Below are positions 17,613 through 26,796 of a stretch of DNA of 64,000 nt, in pieces. The position numbers were made by a program, and so were the translations under genes. The stretch lies in NCBI RefSeq assembly GCF_900169065.1, contig NZ_FXZB01000014.1:62001-126000 (forward strand). Direction: 5' to 3'. Numbering within the stretch: the stretch's first letter is position 1; the number at the start of each line of letters is the position of its first letter. This stretch comes from Brevibacterium aurantiacum (GTDB lineage Bacteria; Actinomycetota; Actinomycetes; Actinomycetales; Brevibacteriaceae). The notes beneath the pieces were generated by a model. It saw nothing but the letters and a program-made list of their open reading frames with translations, was not told the origin of the DNA and did not search any database.

Positions 17613-18617
17613 GTGCCACAAGCACCCATCACCGCCTTCGAGGCCACCGTCATCGGCATCGAAGATCTCAGTCCCGTATTCCGCCGCGTCACCTTCGGCG
17701 GCGAGGGCCTCAAGGACTTCGGATGCAGCGGCCACCCGCGTGACCTGCGGTTCAAACTCATCATCCCCTCGGCCGGAGCGCCGAAGCCTGAGTTCGACCT
17801 CATCCGCTTCCTCGATGAGCAGGACCCCGATTCTGGTGTTTCTTGGTATCAGGCATGGTTGCAGCTCGATCCGGGTGTACGCGGTGAAATGCGCACCTAC
17901 ACGGTTCGTGAATGGCGCGAGGACGCCTGCGAGCTCGTCGTCGACATGGTCCTCCACACCGATGATCAGGGCCACTCGGGTCCCGCTGCCGCCTGGGCAC
18001 AGAACGCCGAGGTCGGTCACAGTCTGCACATCATCGGCCCGTCTCGCCGTGCCGAAGGGCCTACTGCCGGGATCGAGTTCGCGCCGTCAGATGCCGACAC
18101 CATCCTCCTCGCCGGCGATGAGACCGCGGTGCCCGCGATCGCCTCGATCCTTGAGTCGCTCAAGGGCGCCGAGGTGCAGGGAAAGGCAATTCTCGAGGTC
18201 CCCAGCGCCGAGGATGTTCTTGAGTTGGATGCTCCCGCAGGGTTTGAGATCCAGTGGCTGCCCCGTGATGACGCTGACCATGGTCAACTGCTCGAGCCGG
18301 CCGTCCGTGACGCTGTCCGAGTCGAGAGCCGAGTACTCGCCAAGGTGGGTGCGGGCACCGCGGGGACGACGCCCGTTGAGCTCGACGACGTCAACATCGA
18401 CGAACAGATCCTGTGGGACGTCCCGACTGCACTGACGCAGGCTGCTCAGGGCAGCTCGAGTGGCACCGATAAACATACCCGCCCGTTCTATGCCTGGATC
18501 GCTGGCGAGGCCGGACCCGTCAAACGCCTGCGTCGCTATCTTGTCCAGGAGGTCGGAGTCGATCGTCATCAGATCGCCTTCATGGGCTACTGGCGTCAGG
18601 GCAAGGCCGAGGGCTGA
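17613..18617 (+). CDS. siderophore-interacting protein (FAD-dependent ferric-siderophore reductase, ViuB-like)
   Basis: 334 residues. SIP-family cytoplasmic flavoproteins reduce imported ferric siderophores to release iron. Family signs are FRRVTFGGEGLKDF near the N-terminus, MRTYTVREWR (FAD-binding RxYT pattern), ADTILLAGDETAVPAIASILESL and the C-terminal FYAWIAGEAGPVKRLRRYLVQEVGVDRHQIAFMGYWRQGKAEG. The GTG start is chosen because GAAGGAG lies 5 nt upstream. A DtxR-type box upstream indicates iron repression. No siderophore transporter is adjacent. Confidence 0.9.
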   Translation: MPQAPITAFEATVIGIEDLSPVFRRVTFGGEGLKDFGCSGHPRDLRFKLIIPSAGAPKPEFDLIRFLDEQDPDSGVSWYQAWLQLDPGVRGEMRTYTVREWREDACELVVDMVLHTDDQGHSGPAAAWAQNAEVGHSLHIIGPSRRAEGPTAGIEFAPSDADTILLAGDETAVPAIASILESLKGAEVQGKAILEVPSAEDVLELDAPAGFEIQWLPRDDADHGQLLEPAVRDAVRVESRVLAKVGAGTAGTTPVELDDVNIDEQILWDVPTALTQAAQGSSSGTDKHTRPFYAWIAGEAGPVKRLRRYLVQEVGVDRHQIAFMGYWRQGKAEG

Positions 18618-18828
18618 TCAGCTGCGCCCTGTTCACTTCGAGGACGATCCGCTATGTCCACGCCCTCAGCGATCCGGGGTATCCCCAACAGGATGTCATC
18701 GACGGTGCGATCTCTGCCCTTCGTGAACTTGCAAGCGACGACGCCGTCGCTCGGGACTGAAGCAAGGAACGGTGATGCAGGCGCATACAAATGCTGTTGC
18801 GCGATGATGTCGCCACGAGGCCGCACTC

Positions 18829-20583
18829 TCAATCGTCGAAGAGTGTGTCGATGACTTCTTGAGCCACGAACCTCGCATGCAATATCGGCCGCCTCGCCGG
18901 ATCAATCGATGCCGGCGGAACCCACGCGGGTCTACCGTCTTTGAGCATCACTGTCTCCCAGTCCGATCTGTCCAGAAGGTGGTGATGGGCAGAACAACTC
19001 AACGTCATATTATTGACATCCGTTCGACCTTCTTGTGCCCACTCAACAATATGGTGGGCATCGCACCATCCCGGCGGTGCATCACATCCCGGGAACGTAC
19101 ACCCCTGATCACGTGCAGTCAGGACCGCGATCTGTTTCGCATTCGCGAACCGATTCTCCGTGACCACCTGCATCGTCTTCGCCTTCTCCGAAATGAGTTC
19201 GAAGAACACCGCCCCGTTCAGGCCATTGCGAACCAGTTCACTGATCGGGACCGGATTCTCGGTACCCGTGGTCCCGGTACCGGTTCCGTTCGCGAGGTCT
19301 TCGGCCTTCGCGGTGACGACTAACGCGTATTGGGCGCCTTGGCCGGTACGAGTCATGTCGATCCTGGAGATGAGAGTCGCGAAGCGTTCGTAGATCCACT
19401 CCTGAGCACTCAACCGCTGCCCGGTCATGTCGACGAGGGTGCCGTCTTCTAAGACACCCGACTCGCTCACATCCGATGCGCTGTTGTTGCTGTTGTTGCT
19501 GTTGGTGTTTGCGATTTTGGTTCGCGCTGTCAGCAGCCCGTTGAGTTGCCCGCCCGTGACGGGGTCGAGGAGACCCGTGAGTTCCCAGTCACCGTTGTCA
19601 CGGGCATGCATGGTGACCTTGTACATGGACCGGTCTGTGGCATCGATGGGTTCTTGACCATCGGGATCAATATGGGCCAGGATCCGAGCGAAGATCGCTC
19701 GCAGGTCATGAACCCGCACACTGGGTGCTTTTTCCACGAGTGTTGTTTCGGCGTAGTCACGGTTGGCTTGGCTGGTCCAGGTGGGCAGTTTCTTCAAGCA
19801 GTCCTTGATGACCGTGGCCTGATCGGCGGAGAGTCTGCCTTCGTTGAAGGCATCAGCGACCTTAGGAAACAGCGGTGCTTGTGGCTGCCCTGTCAGAGTC
19901 ACCCGTCCGCCGAGGTTTTTGGCCATGTCGGTGCGGCGGTTGGCTTCGCGGCTGGTGATGTTCAACCTGTCCTGGATGAGGGCCTTCGTTGTTTTAGCAC
20001 CATAATCAGTCGGTGTTCCCACTCGTTCACACACAGCCAACGCCAGAGTCGACAGGGCTTCGTTGACTCGGTTCAGGGCTTCGAGTCCGTCGATGAGTGT
20101 GATCGCGTCATCGGGACCCATCAGCCGGTCAAAGGTCCGTAGCCCGTCCTTGAGCCCGCTGAGTGCGGTGAGGCTGGTCGTGACTTCGGGAGCAAAACGT
20201 GAGAGATCGGTCCATTCCTCGCTCGAGAGCAGCGGGTGAGGACTTGGAGTACTTTCATCGTCGGGCACCGCTTCATGAACGTCGTCGGTCTCGTCATCAT
20301 CAGCGGATTCCGCACTGTCGACTGCTGCTTCTACGGCCTCGTTCGCCGTATCGGGTTCACCGGTGGGTACGGCGGCAAGTGCTTCGAAGGTTTTGGCGAG
20401 GGGGTGACCGGTGAGGTCGAGGTTGGAGTCTTTGAGCTGGTCGAACAACGTCAGCTCATCATCAGAAGACACATCAGCTGCGTCTGGACCCGTGGCGGCA
20501 TCACTGGAATCGGAGCGTGGGTCACGCTTTTCCGGGTTTCCTGGGGTGCGGTCGGGGGTGAGAGTCATGGTACTGAAGTCCAT
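18829..20583 (-). CDS. DUF222 domain / HNH endonuclease family protein (13E12 type)
   Basis: About 584 residues. Residues 130-430 form a helical DUF222-like domain (LNRVNEALSTLALAVCERV, TDMAKNLGGRVTL, TGLLDPVTGGQLNGLL). The C-terminal HNH nuclease shows CTFPGCDAPPGWCDAHHIVEWAQEG and CSAHHHLLDRSDW. The N-terminal 100 residues are acidic and disordered. A run TNSNNSNNS comes from a trinucleotide tract at 19481-19507. Such genes are multicopy in actinobacteria and their role is unsettled. The start is uncertain: ATG at 20583 has no clear ribosome site, and a TTG at 20613 and ATG at 20568 are alternatives. Confidence 0.85.
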   Translation of the reverse strand: MDFSTMTLTPDRTPGNPEKRDPRSDSSDAATGPDAADVSSDDELTLFDQLKDSNLDLTGHPLAKTFEALAAVPTGEPDTANEAVEAAVDSAESADDDETDDVHEAVPDDESTPSPHPLLSSEEWTDLSRFAPEVTTSLTALSGLKDGLRTFDRLMGPDDAITLIDGLEALNRVNEALSTLALAVCERVGTPTDYGAKTTKALIQDRLNITSREANRRTDMAKNLGGRVTLTGQPQAPLFPKVADAFNEGRLSADQATVIKDCLKKLPTWTSQANRDYAETTLVEKAPSVRVHDLRAIFARILAHIDPDGQEPIDATDRSMYKVTMHARDNGDWELTGLLDPVTGGQLNGLLTARTKIANTNSNNSNNSASDVSESGVLEDGTLVDMTGQRLSAQEWIYERFATLISRIDMTRTGQGAQYALVVTAKAEDLANGTGTGTTGTENPVPISELVRNGLNGAVFFELISEKAKTMQVVTENRFANAKQIAVLTARDQGCTFPGCDAPPGWCDAHHIVEWAQEGRTDVNNMTLSCSAHHHLLDRSDWETVMLKDGRPAWVPPASIDPARRPILHARFVAQEVIDTLFDD

Positions 20584-20612
20584 TCGCCAACATCGTCGTT
20601 GCTCTTCTTTCA

Positions 20613-20618
20613 ATTATA
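20613..20618 (-). promoter_or_regulatory. consensus -10 box for the DUF222-HNH gene
   Basis: The minus strand reads TATAAT, 29 bp upstream of the ATG at 20583. No good -35 is visible about 17 bp upstream. The perfect -10 in an AT-rich patch makes a promoter likely. Confidence 0.45.
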
Positions 20619-20799
20619 CATTTATTTTGACCATTTGCACCTTCTTTTTCGAATCTTGTTCGATCATGATTTGATTCTTGTACCTATTGATGGCCCATAA
20701 ATCTTGGGATGTTCGCAACGCCCCAGGTCAGAGAGCAGCACGAACACGCTCGCAGACACCCCTTCCCCGACAGCCGGAGTTCCACAAAAATGTGCACAC

Positions 20800-20838
20800 A
20801 AAAAAGCCGCGACATTGTGAAACCACAATGTCGCGGCT
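20800..20838 (-). terminator. rho-independent terminator of the oxidase/MFS operon
   Basis: A perfect 15-bp stem (AGCCGCGACATTGTG at 20805-20819 with its complement at 20824-20838) and a 4-nt loop. On the minus strand the stem is followed by a run of six T (20800-20805, the first overlapping the stem base). This is the clearest intrinsic terminator in the window. It lies about 105 bp after the stop of the GlcD-type gene. Confidence 0.9.
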
Positions 20839-20942
20839 CTCGAAGCCACACGTCTACTGCCCCGGAGGTCTAACGACACAGGCGCCGACTATCCCCGGCC
20901 ACAGCCACCTCAACGCCAGCACGCCAGCCCTGACCCAACCCC

Positions 20943-22364
20943 TCAGAACGCGCTGAGCATCTTTCCGGGGTTGAGGATCCCCTGGGGGTCCAGGGCATTC
21001 TTCACAGCGATCTGGATCCGCTTCGAACCCTCGTCGAGTTCATTGTTCAACCAGTCGCGCTTGAGGAAGCCGACTCCATGCTCACCGGTGATCGTGCCGC
21101 CCAGCTCAAGGCCGATGCGCATGATCTCGCCGAAGATCTCCTGCGCCTGCGCGGTCTGCTCCGCATCGCTGGCATCGAAGAACACAGACGGGTGCGTATT
21201 GCCGTCGCCGGCATGAGCCACCAGTGCGATCATCAGCCCCGAGGATTCCTGCAGCTCTTTCAACCGGTCGCAGAACTCGGGCATCGCCGTGCGCGGCAGG
21301 CACACATCGTCGAGCAGCTGCCCTCCCCCATGACCATTGGCGAACTTCTCATACGCGGGCTGGATCATCCGTCGTGCAGCGATGAGCGCGGCCGAGTCGG
21401 TCGGATCGTCGGAGTACGCAACGTCGAGTGCACCGCAGGCTTCGGCTACCTCGGCGAATTGGGCCATGACTGCCTGCGAATCCGCAGGATTCTGGTCGAC
21501 CTGCATGATGAGCATCGAGCCCGCGTCGCCGTCGAGGCCGAAGTCACCGAATTCGTTGAGCATCTTCAGGCTGGAGGAATCGAGGAATTCCATGAGGCTC
21601 GGCACGCCGCCTGCACCCATGAAGTCCGCAACCGTCTGCAGGCCGGAGCGCTCGTCGGGGAAGGTCGCGACCGCGGTGAATGGGTCGGGCAGCTTCGGAA
21701 TCAGGCGCAGGGTCGCCTCGACGACGATGCCCAACGTGCCTTCGGAGCCGACGAACAGGTGGCGCATGTCGAGTCCGGCCACGCCCTTCGCTGTTTGCGG
21801 GCCCAGCTTCGTCAGCGTGCCATCGGCCAGAACAACGGTGAGGCTGCGAACATAATCCCTGGTCACGCCATACTTAACGCAGCACAGGCCGCCCGCATTG
21901 GTGGCGATGTTCCCACCGATCGATGACAGCGCGACCGACCCCGGATCGGGCGGGTAGGACAGTCCGAAGGGTGCGAGATGATCCTTGAGGTCCTGGTTGA
22001 TGATTCCGGGCTGGACGGTGACGAGTCGTTCGGCCTCGTTGACGGACACGACGTCCTTCATCCGCGAGACGTTGAGCAGGATCGCCCCAGGTGAGCCGTT
22101 CGCTCCACCCGAGATCCCCGAGCGGGCACCCTGCGGGACGACGGGCACTCCATACTCACTGGCGAAGCGCATGACTTCCTGAACATCGGCCGCCGAGGTG
22201 GCCCTGACCAGAGCGATCGCCCCTTCGTGGGGGCAGAACAGCGCCTCGTCACGGGCGTGGGCCTCGATGACGTCGGGATCCGTCGTCAGCGCCCCTTCAC
22301 CCAACCGCGCCGCCAGCGCTTCGAGTTCGGCCGGTCCCACACTGGTCTGGTTCTGTACTGTCAT
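20943..22364 (-). CDS. FAD-linked oxidase, GlcD/LldD-D type (2-hydroxyacid dehydrogenase)
   Basis: 473 residues. VAO-type flavoenzyme oxidising a D-2-hydroxyacid such as glycolate or D-lactate. The FAD-binding domain shows VVPQGARSGISGGANGSPGAILLNVSRM, PDPGSVALSSIGGNIATNAGGLCCVKYG and LFVGSEGTLGIV. The C-terminal domain has LVAHAGDGNTHPSVFF and the metal-site-like ITGEHGVGFLKRDWL, then DPQGILNPGKML. ATG at 22364 has AAGGA close upstream. It probably shares a transcript with the MFS carrier upstream (82-bp gap), which could import its substrate. No GlcE/GlcF partners are adjacent, so the electron acceptor is unknown. Confidence 0.9.
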   Translation of the reverse strand: MTVQNQTSVGPAELEALAARLGEGALTTDPDVIEAHARDEALFCPHEGAIALVRATSAADVQEVMRFASEYGVPVVPQGARSGISGGANGSPGAILLNVSRMKDVVSVNEAERLVTVQPGIINQDLKDHLAPFGLSYPPDPGSVALSSIGGNIATNAGGLCCVKYGVTRDYVRSLTVVLADGTLTKLGPQTAKGVAGLDMRHLFVGSEGTLGIVVEATLRLIPKLPDPFTAVATFPDERSGLQTVADFMGAGGVPSLMEFLDSSSLKMLNEFGDFGLDGDAGSMLIMQVDQNPADSQAVMAQFAEVAEACGALDVAYSDDPTDSAALIAARRMIQPAYEKFANGHGGGQLLDDVCLPRTAMPEFCDRLKELQESSGLMIALVAHAGDGNTHPSVFFDASDAEQTAQAQEIFGEIMRIGLELGGTITGEHGVGFLKRDWLNNELDEGSKRIQIAVKNALDPQGILNPGKMLSAF

Positions 22365-22446
22365 GACATCCTTCCGAACGGAACTGCCGGGGTGGTCACG
22401 ACCGCCTCGGCGACTGTCTGCTTGTGACGATCGAGCCCATTCGGCC

Positions 22447-23814
22447 CTACTTCGTCATCTCCGGATTCACCTTATCCGGCGCGGGAGCGGACTTGAGGAT
22501 GAGGGTGACGATTCCGGCGGCGACCATGGCGGCGCCGACGACCCACATGCCTGCGTTCTGGGTTCCGGTGAGCTCGGCGAGTCCGCCGGTGATGTAGGGA
22601 GCGAAGAATCCGGCGGAGTTGCCCAGCGAATTGATCAGCGCGAGACCTGCCGCGGCTCCGGCACCGGCGAGGAAGGTCTGCGGCAGGGGCCAGAAGGTCG
22701 GAAGGGCCGCGCAGATGGCCATGCAGGTGATGGTCACCGCGATCATCGTGGTGAACGGCGAGCTCAGGTACAAGGCAATCGGGATCGTGACGCCGCCGAT
22801 GAAGAGCGGAATCGCGACGTGCCAGACGCGCTCATTGGTCCTGTCCCCATGCCGGGACCAGAAGTACATAGCGAAGGCACCGAAGACATAGGGAATGGCC
22901 GTGATGAAGCCGATCTCGACGATCGAGTATTCGACGCCGAAGGTCTCCTGGAAGCCGGAGATGATGGTCGGCAGGAAGAAGCTCATCGCGTAGAGGCCGT
23001 AGACCATGCCGAAGTAGACGAAGGACAGCGCCCACACACGAGGCTGGAGCAGGGAGCGGCGGACCGGGTAGTGGAAAGTCTCGGACTTGCCCTTCTCCTC
23101 GGCGTCCATCTTCGACTGCAGCCAGTTCCGCTCCTCAGCCGAGAGCCATTTGGCATCGCGGGGGTGATCGGTGAGGTAGAAGATGCACATGATGCCGAGC
23201 AGGACCGCGGGCACGCCCTCGACGATGAACATGAAGCGCCAGCCGGCGAAGTTCTCGAAGATCGAATTGCCGCTCGAGATCAGCCACGAGGACAGTGGGG
23301 AGCCGATGACGCTGGACATCGGGATCGCGAGCATGAACAGCGCGGTGGCCCGTGCGCGCATTGATGAAGGGAACCAGTAGGTGAGGTAGAGGATGACACC
23401 CGGGAAGAATCCCGCCTCGGCGACACCGAGGAGGAACCGCAGGAAGTAGAGCCATCCGTGGCTGGGCACGAACGCCATCGCCGCTGCCACGAGGCCCCAG
23501 CTGATGAGAATTCTCGCGAGCCAGATCCGAGCGCCGAACTTGTGCAGCGCGAGGTTCGAGGGCACCTCGAGGAGGAGGTAGCCGAAGAAGAAGATGCCGG
23601 CCGCGAACCCGAACTGGGTGGCGGTCATCGCGAGGTCTTCGTTCATGCCACCCGGGCCCGCGATGCCGAGATTGGTGCGGTCGAGGTAGTTGATGAAGTA
23701 CATCGCGATGATGAACGGAATCAACCGCACCGTGACCTTTCTCAGGGTCCGTTTCTCCATCGCGGAGTCACTCGGCGGTTGTTGGCTCACAGGTGGGTTC
23801 ACCTCGGATGACAT
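22447..23814 (-). CDS. MFS transporter, anion:cation symporter (ACS) family
   Basis: 455 residues, 12 TM helices. Motifs MYFINYLDRTNLGIAGPGGMNEDLAMTATQFGFAAGIFFFGYLLLEVPSN are split across helices 1-2 exactly as in ACS carriers for organic anions (tartrate, glucarate, phthalate type); FLLGVAEAGFFPGVILYLTYWFP follows. ATG at 23814 has AGGGAG 5 nt upstream. Upstream of and co-oriented with the GlcD-type oxidase, so import and oxidation of a hydroxy acid is a reasonable joint role. Confidence 0.9.
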   Translation of the reverse strand: MSSEVNPPVSQQPPSDSAMEKRTLRKVTVRLIPFIIAMYFINYLDRTNLGIAGPGGMNEDLAMTATQFGFAAGIFFFGYLLLEVPSNLALHKFGARIWLARILISWGLVAAAMAFVPSHGWLYFLRFLLGVAEAGFFPGVILYLTYWFPSSMRARATALFMLAIPMSSVIGSPLSSWLISSGNSIFENFAGWRFMFIVEGVPAVLLGIMCIFYLTDHPRDAKWLSAEERNWLQSKMDAEEKGKSETFHYPVRRSLLQPRVWALSFVYFGMVYGLYAMSFFLPTIISGFQETFGVEYSIVEIGFITAIPYVFGAFAMYFWSRHGDRTNERVWHVAIPLFIGGVTIPIALYLSSPFTTMIAVTITCMAICAALPTFWPLPQTFLAGAGAAAGLALINSLGNSAGFFAPYITGGLAELTGTQNAGMWVVGAAMVAAGIVTLILKSAPAPDKVNPEMTK

Positions 23815-23998
23815 GTGATCTCCCTCGATCAGGCTGAAGCCGGGATTACGGCTCTCGGCACACTACGTCGAACACATTACGTCAGCTTTCGCTCAGGATC
23901 CTAGAGATCGGCTCCAAAGTGCCAAATATCGGGACGCAGGTGCTGACGACCGCCCGCCGGGCCTAGGATTGACCCCAAGAACCAGAGGAGGACGCACC

Positions 23999-24985
23999 AT
24001 GCAGCCGATGACCGAGCTCGATGCCGATTCCCTGCGTGACTACTATCGGAAGTTCGCCCGATTCGAAGCGAGCGGCACTTCACCGATCTACGCCGCATGG
24101 GCCGCAGGCGTGGCCGAGGATGACGAGATCATCGCACTGCTCCTCGAACTGCCCAAGCCCAAGCGTCAGGCCAACCTTCTCTTCGCAGCTGCCCGCCACC
24201 TCGGCGCCGGTGAGGGTGACTACCCAACCTTGCGGACCTGGCTGCTCGAGCATTGGGAGCTGACACGGGATCTCATGCTCGCTCGGTCGACGCAGACGAA
24301 CGAGGCCGGCAGGTGTGCGGTGCTGCTGCCGGCATTGGCGCGGATCGAGGGGCCCATCTCTCTCATCGAGGCTGGGGCTTCGGCGGGCTTGTGCCTCTTC
24401 CCGGATCGCTACAGCTACGGCTTCCGCACCGATGCCGGGACTGTGACCCTTCACCCCGACACCGGCCCCAGCCAAGTCAAACTCGACTGCGCACTGGTCA
24501 ACGCCGAGGCTCCAGACCGCCTCCCCAAGGTCGCATGGAGGGCCGGGATCGACCTCAATCCACTCGACATCACCGATGCTGACCAGCGGAGATGGCTGCA
24601 GTCACTGATCTGGCCCGAACATGATGCCCGACGAGACCGGCTGACCGCTGCGGCAGAGACCGCGGCCGCCGACCCGCCGAGGTTGGTCGCCGGGGATCTG
24701 CTCGAGACCATCGAATCCCTCATCGCCGAGGCCCCCGCCGACACTCAGGTCGTGGTCTTCCACAGCGCAGTCCTCGCCTATGTCCCAGCCGCCGAACGCG
24801 AGCAGTTCGCCGAGCTCATGGCCTCACGTTCCGACGTTGTGTGGATCAGCAACGAGGGTGCTGGGGTCCTCCCCGAGATCGGCAGCCAGGTGCCCGGTGA
24901 ACCCGACGGACGATTCGTCCTCGCCGTCGACGGTGAGGCGATCGCTCTGACGGGGCCGCACGGTCAGAGCTACGAAGGGCTCTGA
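23999..24985 (+). CDS. DUF2332 family protein
   Basis: 328 residues. It matches the remembered DUF2332 pattern: FARFEASGTSPIYAAWAAGVAEDDEIIALL, LLFAAARHLGAG, TNEAGRCAVLLPALA, LIEAGASAGLCLFPDRYSYGF and VVFHSAVLAYVPAAER. Several glycine-rich turns hint at a SAM-methyltransferase-like fold, but no biochemical role is established to my knowledge. ATG at 23999 has AGAGGAGG 7 nt upstream. It overlaps the 3' end of the convergent SulP gene by 16 bp. Confidence 0.85.
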   Translation: MQPMTELDADSLRDYYRKFARFEASGTSPIYAAWAAGVAEDDEIIALLLELPKPKRQANLLFAAARHLGAGEGDYPTLRTWLLEHWELTRDLMLARSTQTNEAGRCAVLLPALARIEGPISLIEAGASAGLCLFPDRYSYGFRTDAGTVTLHPDTGPSQVKLDCALVNAEAPDRLPKVAWRAGIDLNPLDITDADQRRWLQSLIWPEHDARRDRLTAAAETAAADPPRLVAGDLLETIESLIAEAPADTQVVVFHSAVLAYVPAAEREQFAELMASRSDVVWISNEGAGVLPEIGSQVPGEPDGRFVLAVDGEAIALTGPHGQSYEGL

Positions 24986-26493
24986 CCGCCGAGGCGGGCC
25001 CGCATTTTGGCGCTGGCCTCGTTGAGTCCGACGATCTCGACGTGCTTGCCGTAGTGCTCGTACTTATCGGTCACGGAGTCCAAGGCTGCGATCGTCGAGG
25101 CGTCCCAGAGGTGGGACTGGTGCATGTCGATGACGACGTGATCGGGATCCTCGGCGTAGTCGAACATCGTGTACAGGTCGTTGGAGGAGGCGAAGAACAG
25201 CTCGCCGTCGACGGTGTAGCGGGCGCTGGGCTTCCCCTCTGAGTCGACGATCTCGCGGTTGACGCTGACGAAGTGCGCCACCCGATTGGCGAATGCGACC
25301 ATCGCTACGAGCACCCCGAGGATCACGCCGATCGCCAGGTTGTTCGTCCAGACGGTCGCGATGACGGTGACCAGCATGACCGTGGTCTCCGATTTCGGCA
25401 TCCGCTTGAGAGTGCTGGGGCGAATGGAGTGCCAGTCGAAGGTTGCCCAGCAGACGAAGATCATGACGGCGACCAGTGCAGCCATGGGGATCAGTGCGAC
25501 GATGTCGCCGAGGACGACGACGAGGATGAGCAGGAAGACTCCGGCGAAGAACGTCGAGATCCGCGTCCGAGCCCCCGAGGCCTTCACATTGATCATGGTC
25601 TGGCCGATCATCGCGCAGCCGCCCATGCCGCCGAAGAAACCGGTGACGATATTGGCCACACCCTGCGCCCAGGACTCACGGGTCTTGTTCGAACGGGTGT
25701 CGGTGACATCGTCGACGAGCTTGGCCGTCATCAGGGATTCAAGCAGGCCGACGAGGGCCATCGCCAGCGCGTACGGGGCGATGATCTGCAGCGTCTCGAA
25801 GGTCAGCGGCACGTGCGGAATGAAGAGGCTGGGCAGAGACTCGGGCAGCTCACCCTTGTCCCCGACATTCGGCACGTCCCAGGCGAAGGTCACGACGAGA
25901 ACAGTCAGGACCACGATGGCGACCAGTGGTGCCGGCACGATTGAGGTGAAGCGCGGGAGGACGAAGACGATGATGAGGCCGAGCAGGCACAGGGGGTAGA
26001 CCAGCCACGGGACGCCGATGAGTTCGGGCACCTGGGCTATGAAGATGAGAATGGCCAGGGCGTTGACGAATCCGACCATGACCTGGCGCGGAATGAAACG
26101 CATCAAGCGCGCCACTCCGACCAGCGCCAGAATCACCTGGATCACGCCGGCCAGGATGACTGTGGCGATGAAGTAGTCGGTGCCGTGCGAGGCCACCAGT
26201 GGTGCGATGACGAGTGCGACTGCGCCGGTCGCCGCGGAGATCATGGCAGGACGTCCGCCGAGGATCGCCACGGTCACTGCCATCGTGAATGATGCGAAGA
26301 GTCCGACCCGCGGATCCACCCCGGCGATGACGGAGAAGGCGATCGCCTCCGGAATGAGCGCCAATCCGACGACGAGGCCGCCGAGAATCTCGGTCTTGAG
26401 CCACCCGGGCCGCTTCAGCGTCCGGAGCACACTTTGGCGCTCTTCCGGCGTCGCGGAGTGCTGTGCACTGTCTGGGGGCAGGGTGGTGGACAC
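24970..26493 (-). CDS. SulP-family anion transporter with STAS domain
   Basis: 507 residues. Inner-membrane transporter of sulfate, bicarbonate or similar anions. The membrane domain starts WLKTEILGGLVVGLALIPEAIAFSVIAGVDPRVGL and contains SAATGAVALVIAPLV and FGGMGGCAMIGQTMINV. The cytoplasmic STAS domain at about 410-500 includes GELFFASSNDLYTMF and VVIDMHQSHLWDASTIAAL. The start is GTG with TAGGAG 6 nt upstream. Sodium-dependent bicarbonate transporters of this type are common in actinobacteria; the substrate is not decidable here. A MerR-type operator lies 144 bp upstream. Confidence 0.88.
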   Translation of the reverse strand: MSTTLPPDSAQHSATPEERQSVLRTLKRPGWLKTEILGGLVVGLALIPEAIAFSVIAGVDPRVGLFASFTMAVTVAILGGRPAMISAATGAVALVIAPLVASHGTDYFIATVILAGVIQVILALVGVARLMRFIPRQVMVGFVNALAILIFIAQVPELIGVPWLVYPLCLLGLIIVFVLPRFTSIVPAPLVAIVVLTVLVVTFAWDVPNVGDKGELPESLPSLFIPHVPLTFETLQIIAPYALAMALVGLLESLMTAKLVDDVTDTRSNKTRESWAQGVANIVTGFFGGMGGCAMIGQTMINVKASGARTRISTFFAGVFLLILVVVLGDIVALIPMAALVAVMIFVCWATFDWHSIRPSTLKRMPKSETTVMLVTVIATVWTNNLAIGVILGVLVAMVAFANRVAHFVSVNREIVDSEGKPSARYTVDGELFFASSNDLYTMFDYAEDPDHVVIDMHQSHLWDASTIAALDSVTDKYEHYGKHVEIVGLNEASAKMRARLGGQSPS

Positions 26494-26796
26494 AGGATTC
26501 TCCTACGAACAGGGAGGAATGGGAGACGATGCGGTGAGTGTGAGCCGTCGGCTGCTGGCCGTCGGTAGCGAACTATCGGCTGCGAACTGACGGTTGCCGA
26601 CCGTCACGAACCTTCACGACACGTCAGAGTTCGAACTCAACCTTAACGTTGCGTTAAAGTTGGTGCAAACCGAATCGTGTGGTGGTTGCCGCGCGGTACG
26701 AGCCGCGCAGCTGGGCCGCACGGTGGAACCAGAGCGATACCGCAACTGGATGGCAGAAAGACGTGACGAATCACAGGCGACGAGAGGGCGCGAGGG
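26494..26796. other. divergent intergenic region SulP/MerR
   Basis: 303 bp with promoters for both flanking genes. The only distinct element is the 27-bp palindrome at 26637-26663. A 73-codon open frame crossing it lacks plausible coding content and is taken as noise. Confidence 0.6.
26637..26663. promoter_or_regulatory. MerR-type operator
   Basis: Left arm TCAACCTTAACG (26637-26648) and right arm CGTTAAAGTTGG (26652-26663) around TTG match as an inverted repeat at 10 of 12 positions. Long dyads of the CTTAACGTTGCGTTAAG kind are typical for actinobacterial MerR regulators, which act between -35 and -10. It is 133 bp before the MerR start and 143 bp from the SulP start, so it could serve either. 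Confidence 0.55.

Larger units (their letters stand above)
20584..20942. other. intergenic region upstream of the HNH gene
   Basis: 359 bp without a convincing gene. It is noticeably AT-richer near 20600-20700. On the minus strand it holds a perfect TATAAT (20613-20618), the likely -10 of the HNH gene, and a strong rho-independent terminator at 20800-20838. Short open frames here lack coding character. Confidence 0.6.

Noticed and set aside
22198-23364. 388-codon plus-strand frame opposite the MFS transporter
   Set aside because: The transporter on the minus strand has clear family motifs; this frame is charged and repetitive without a fold.
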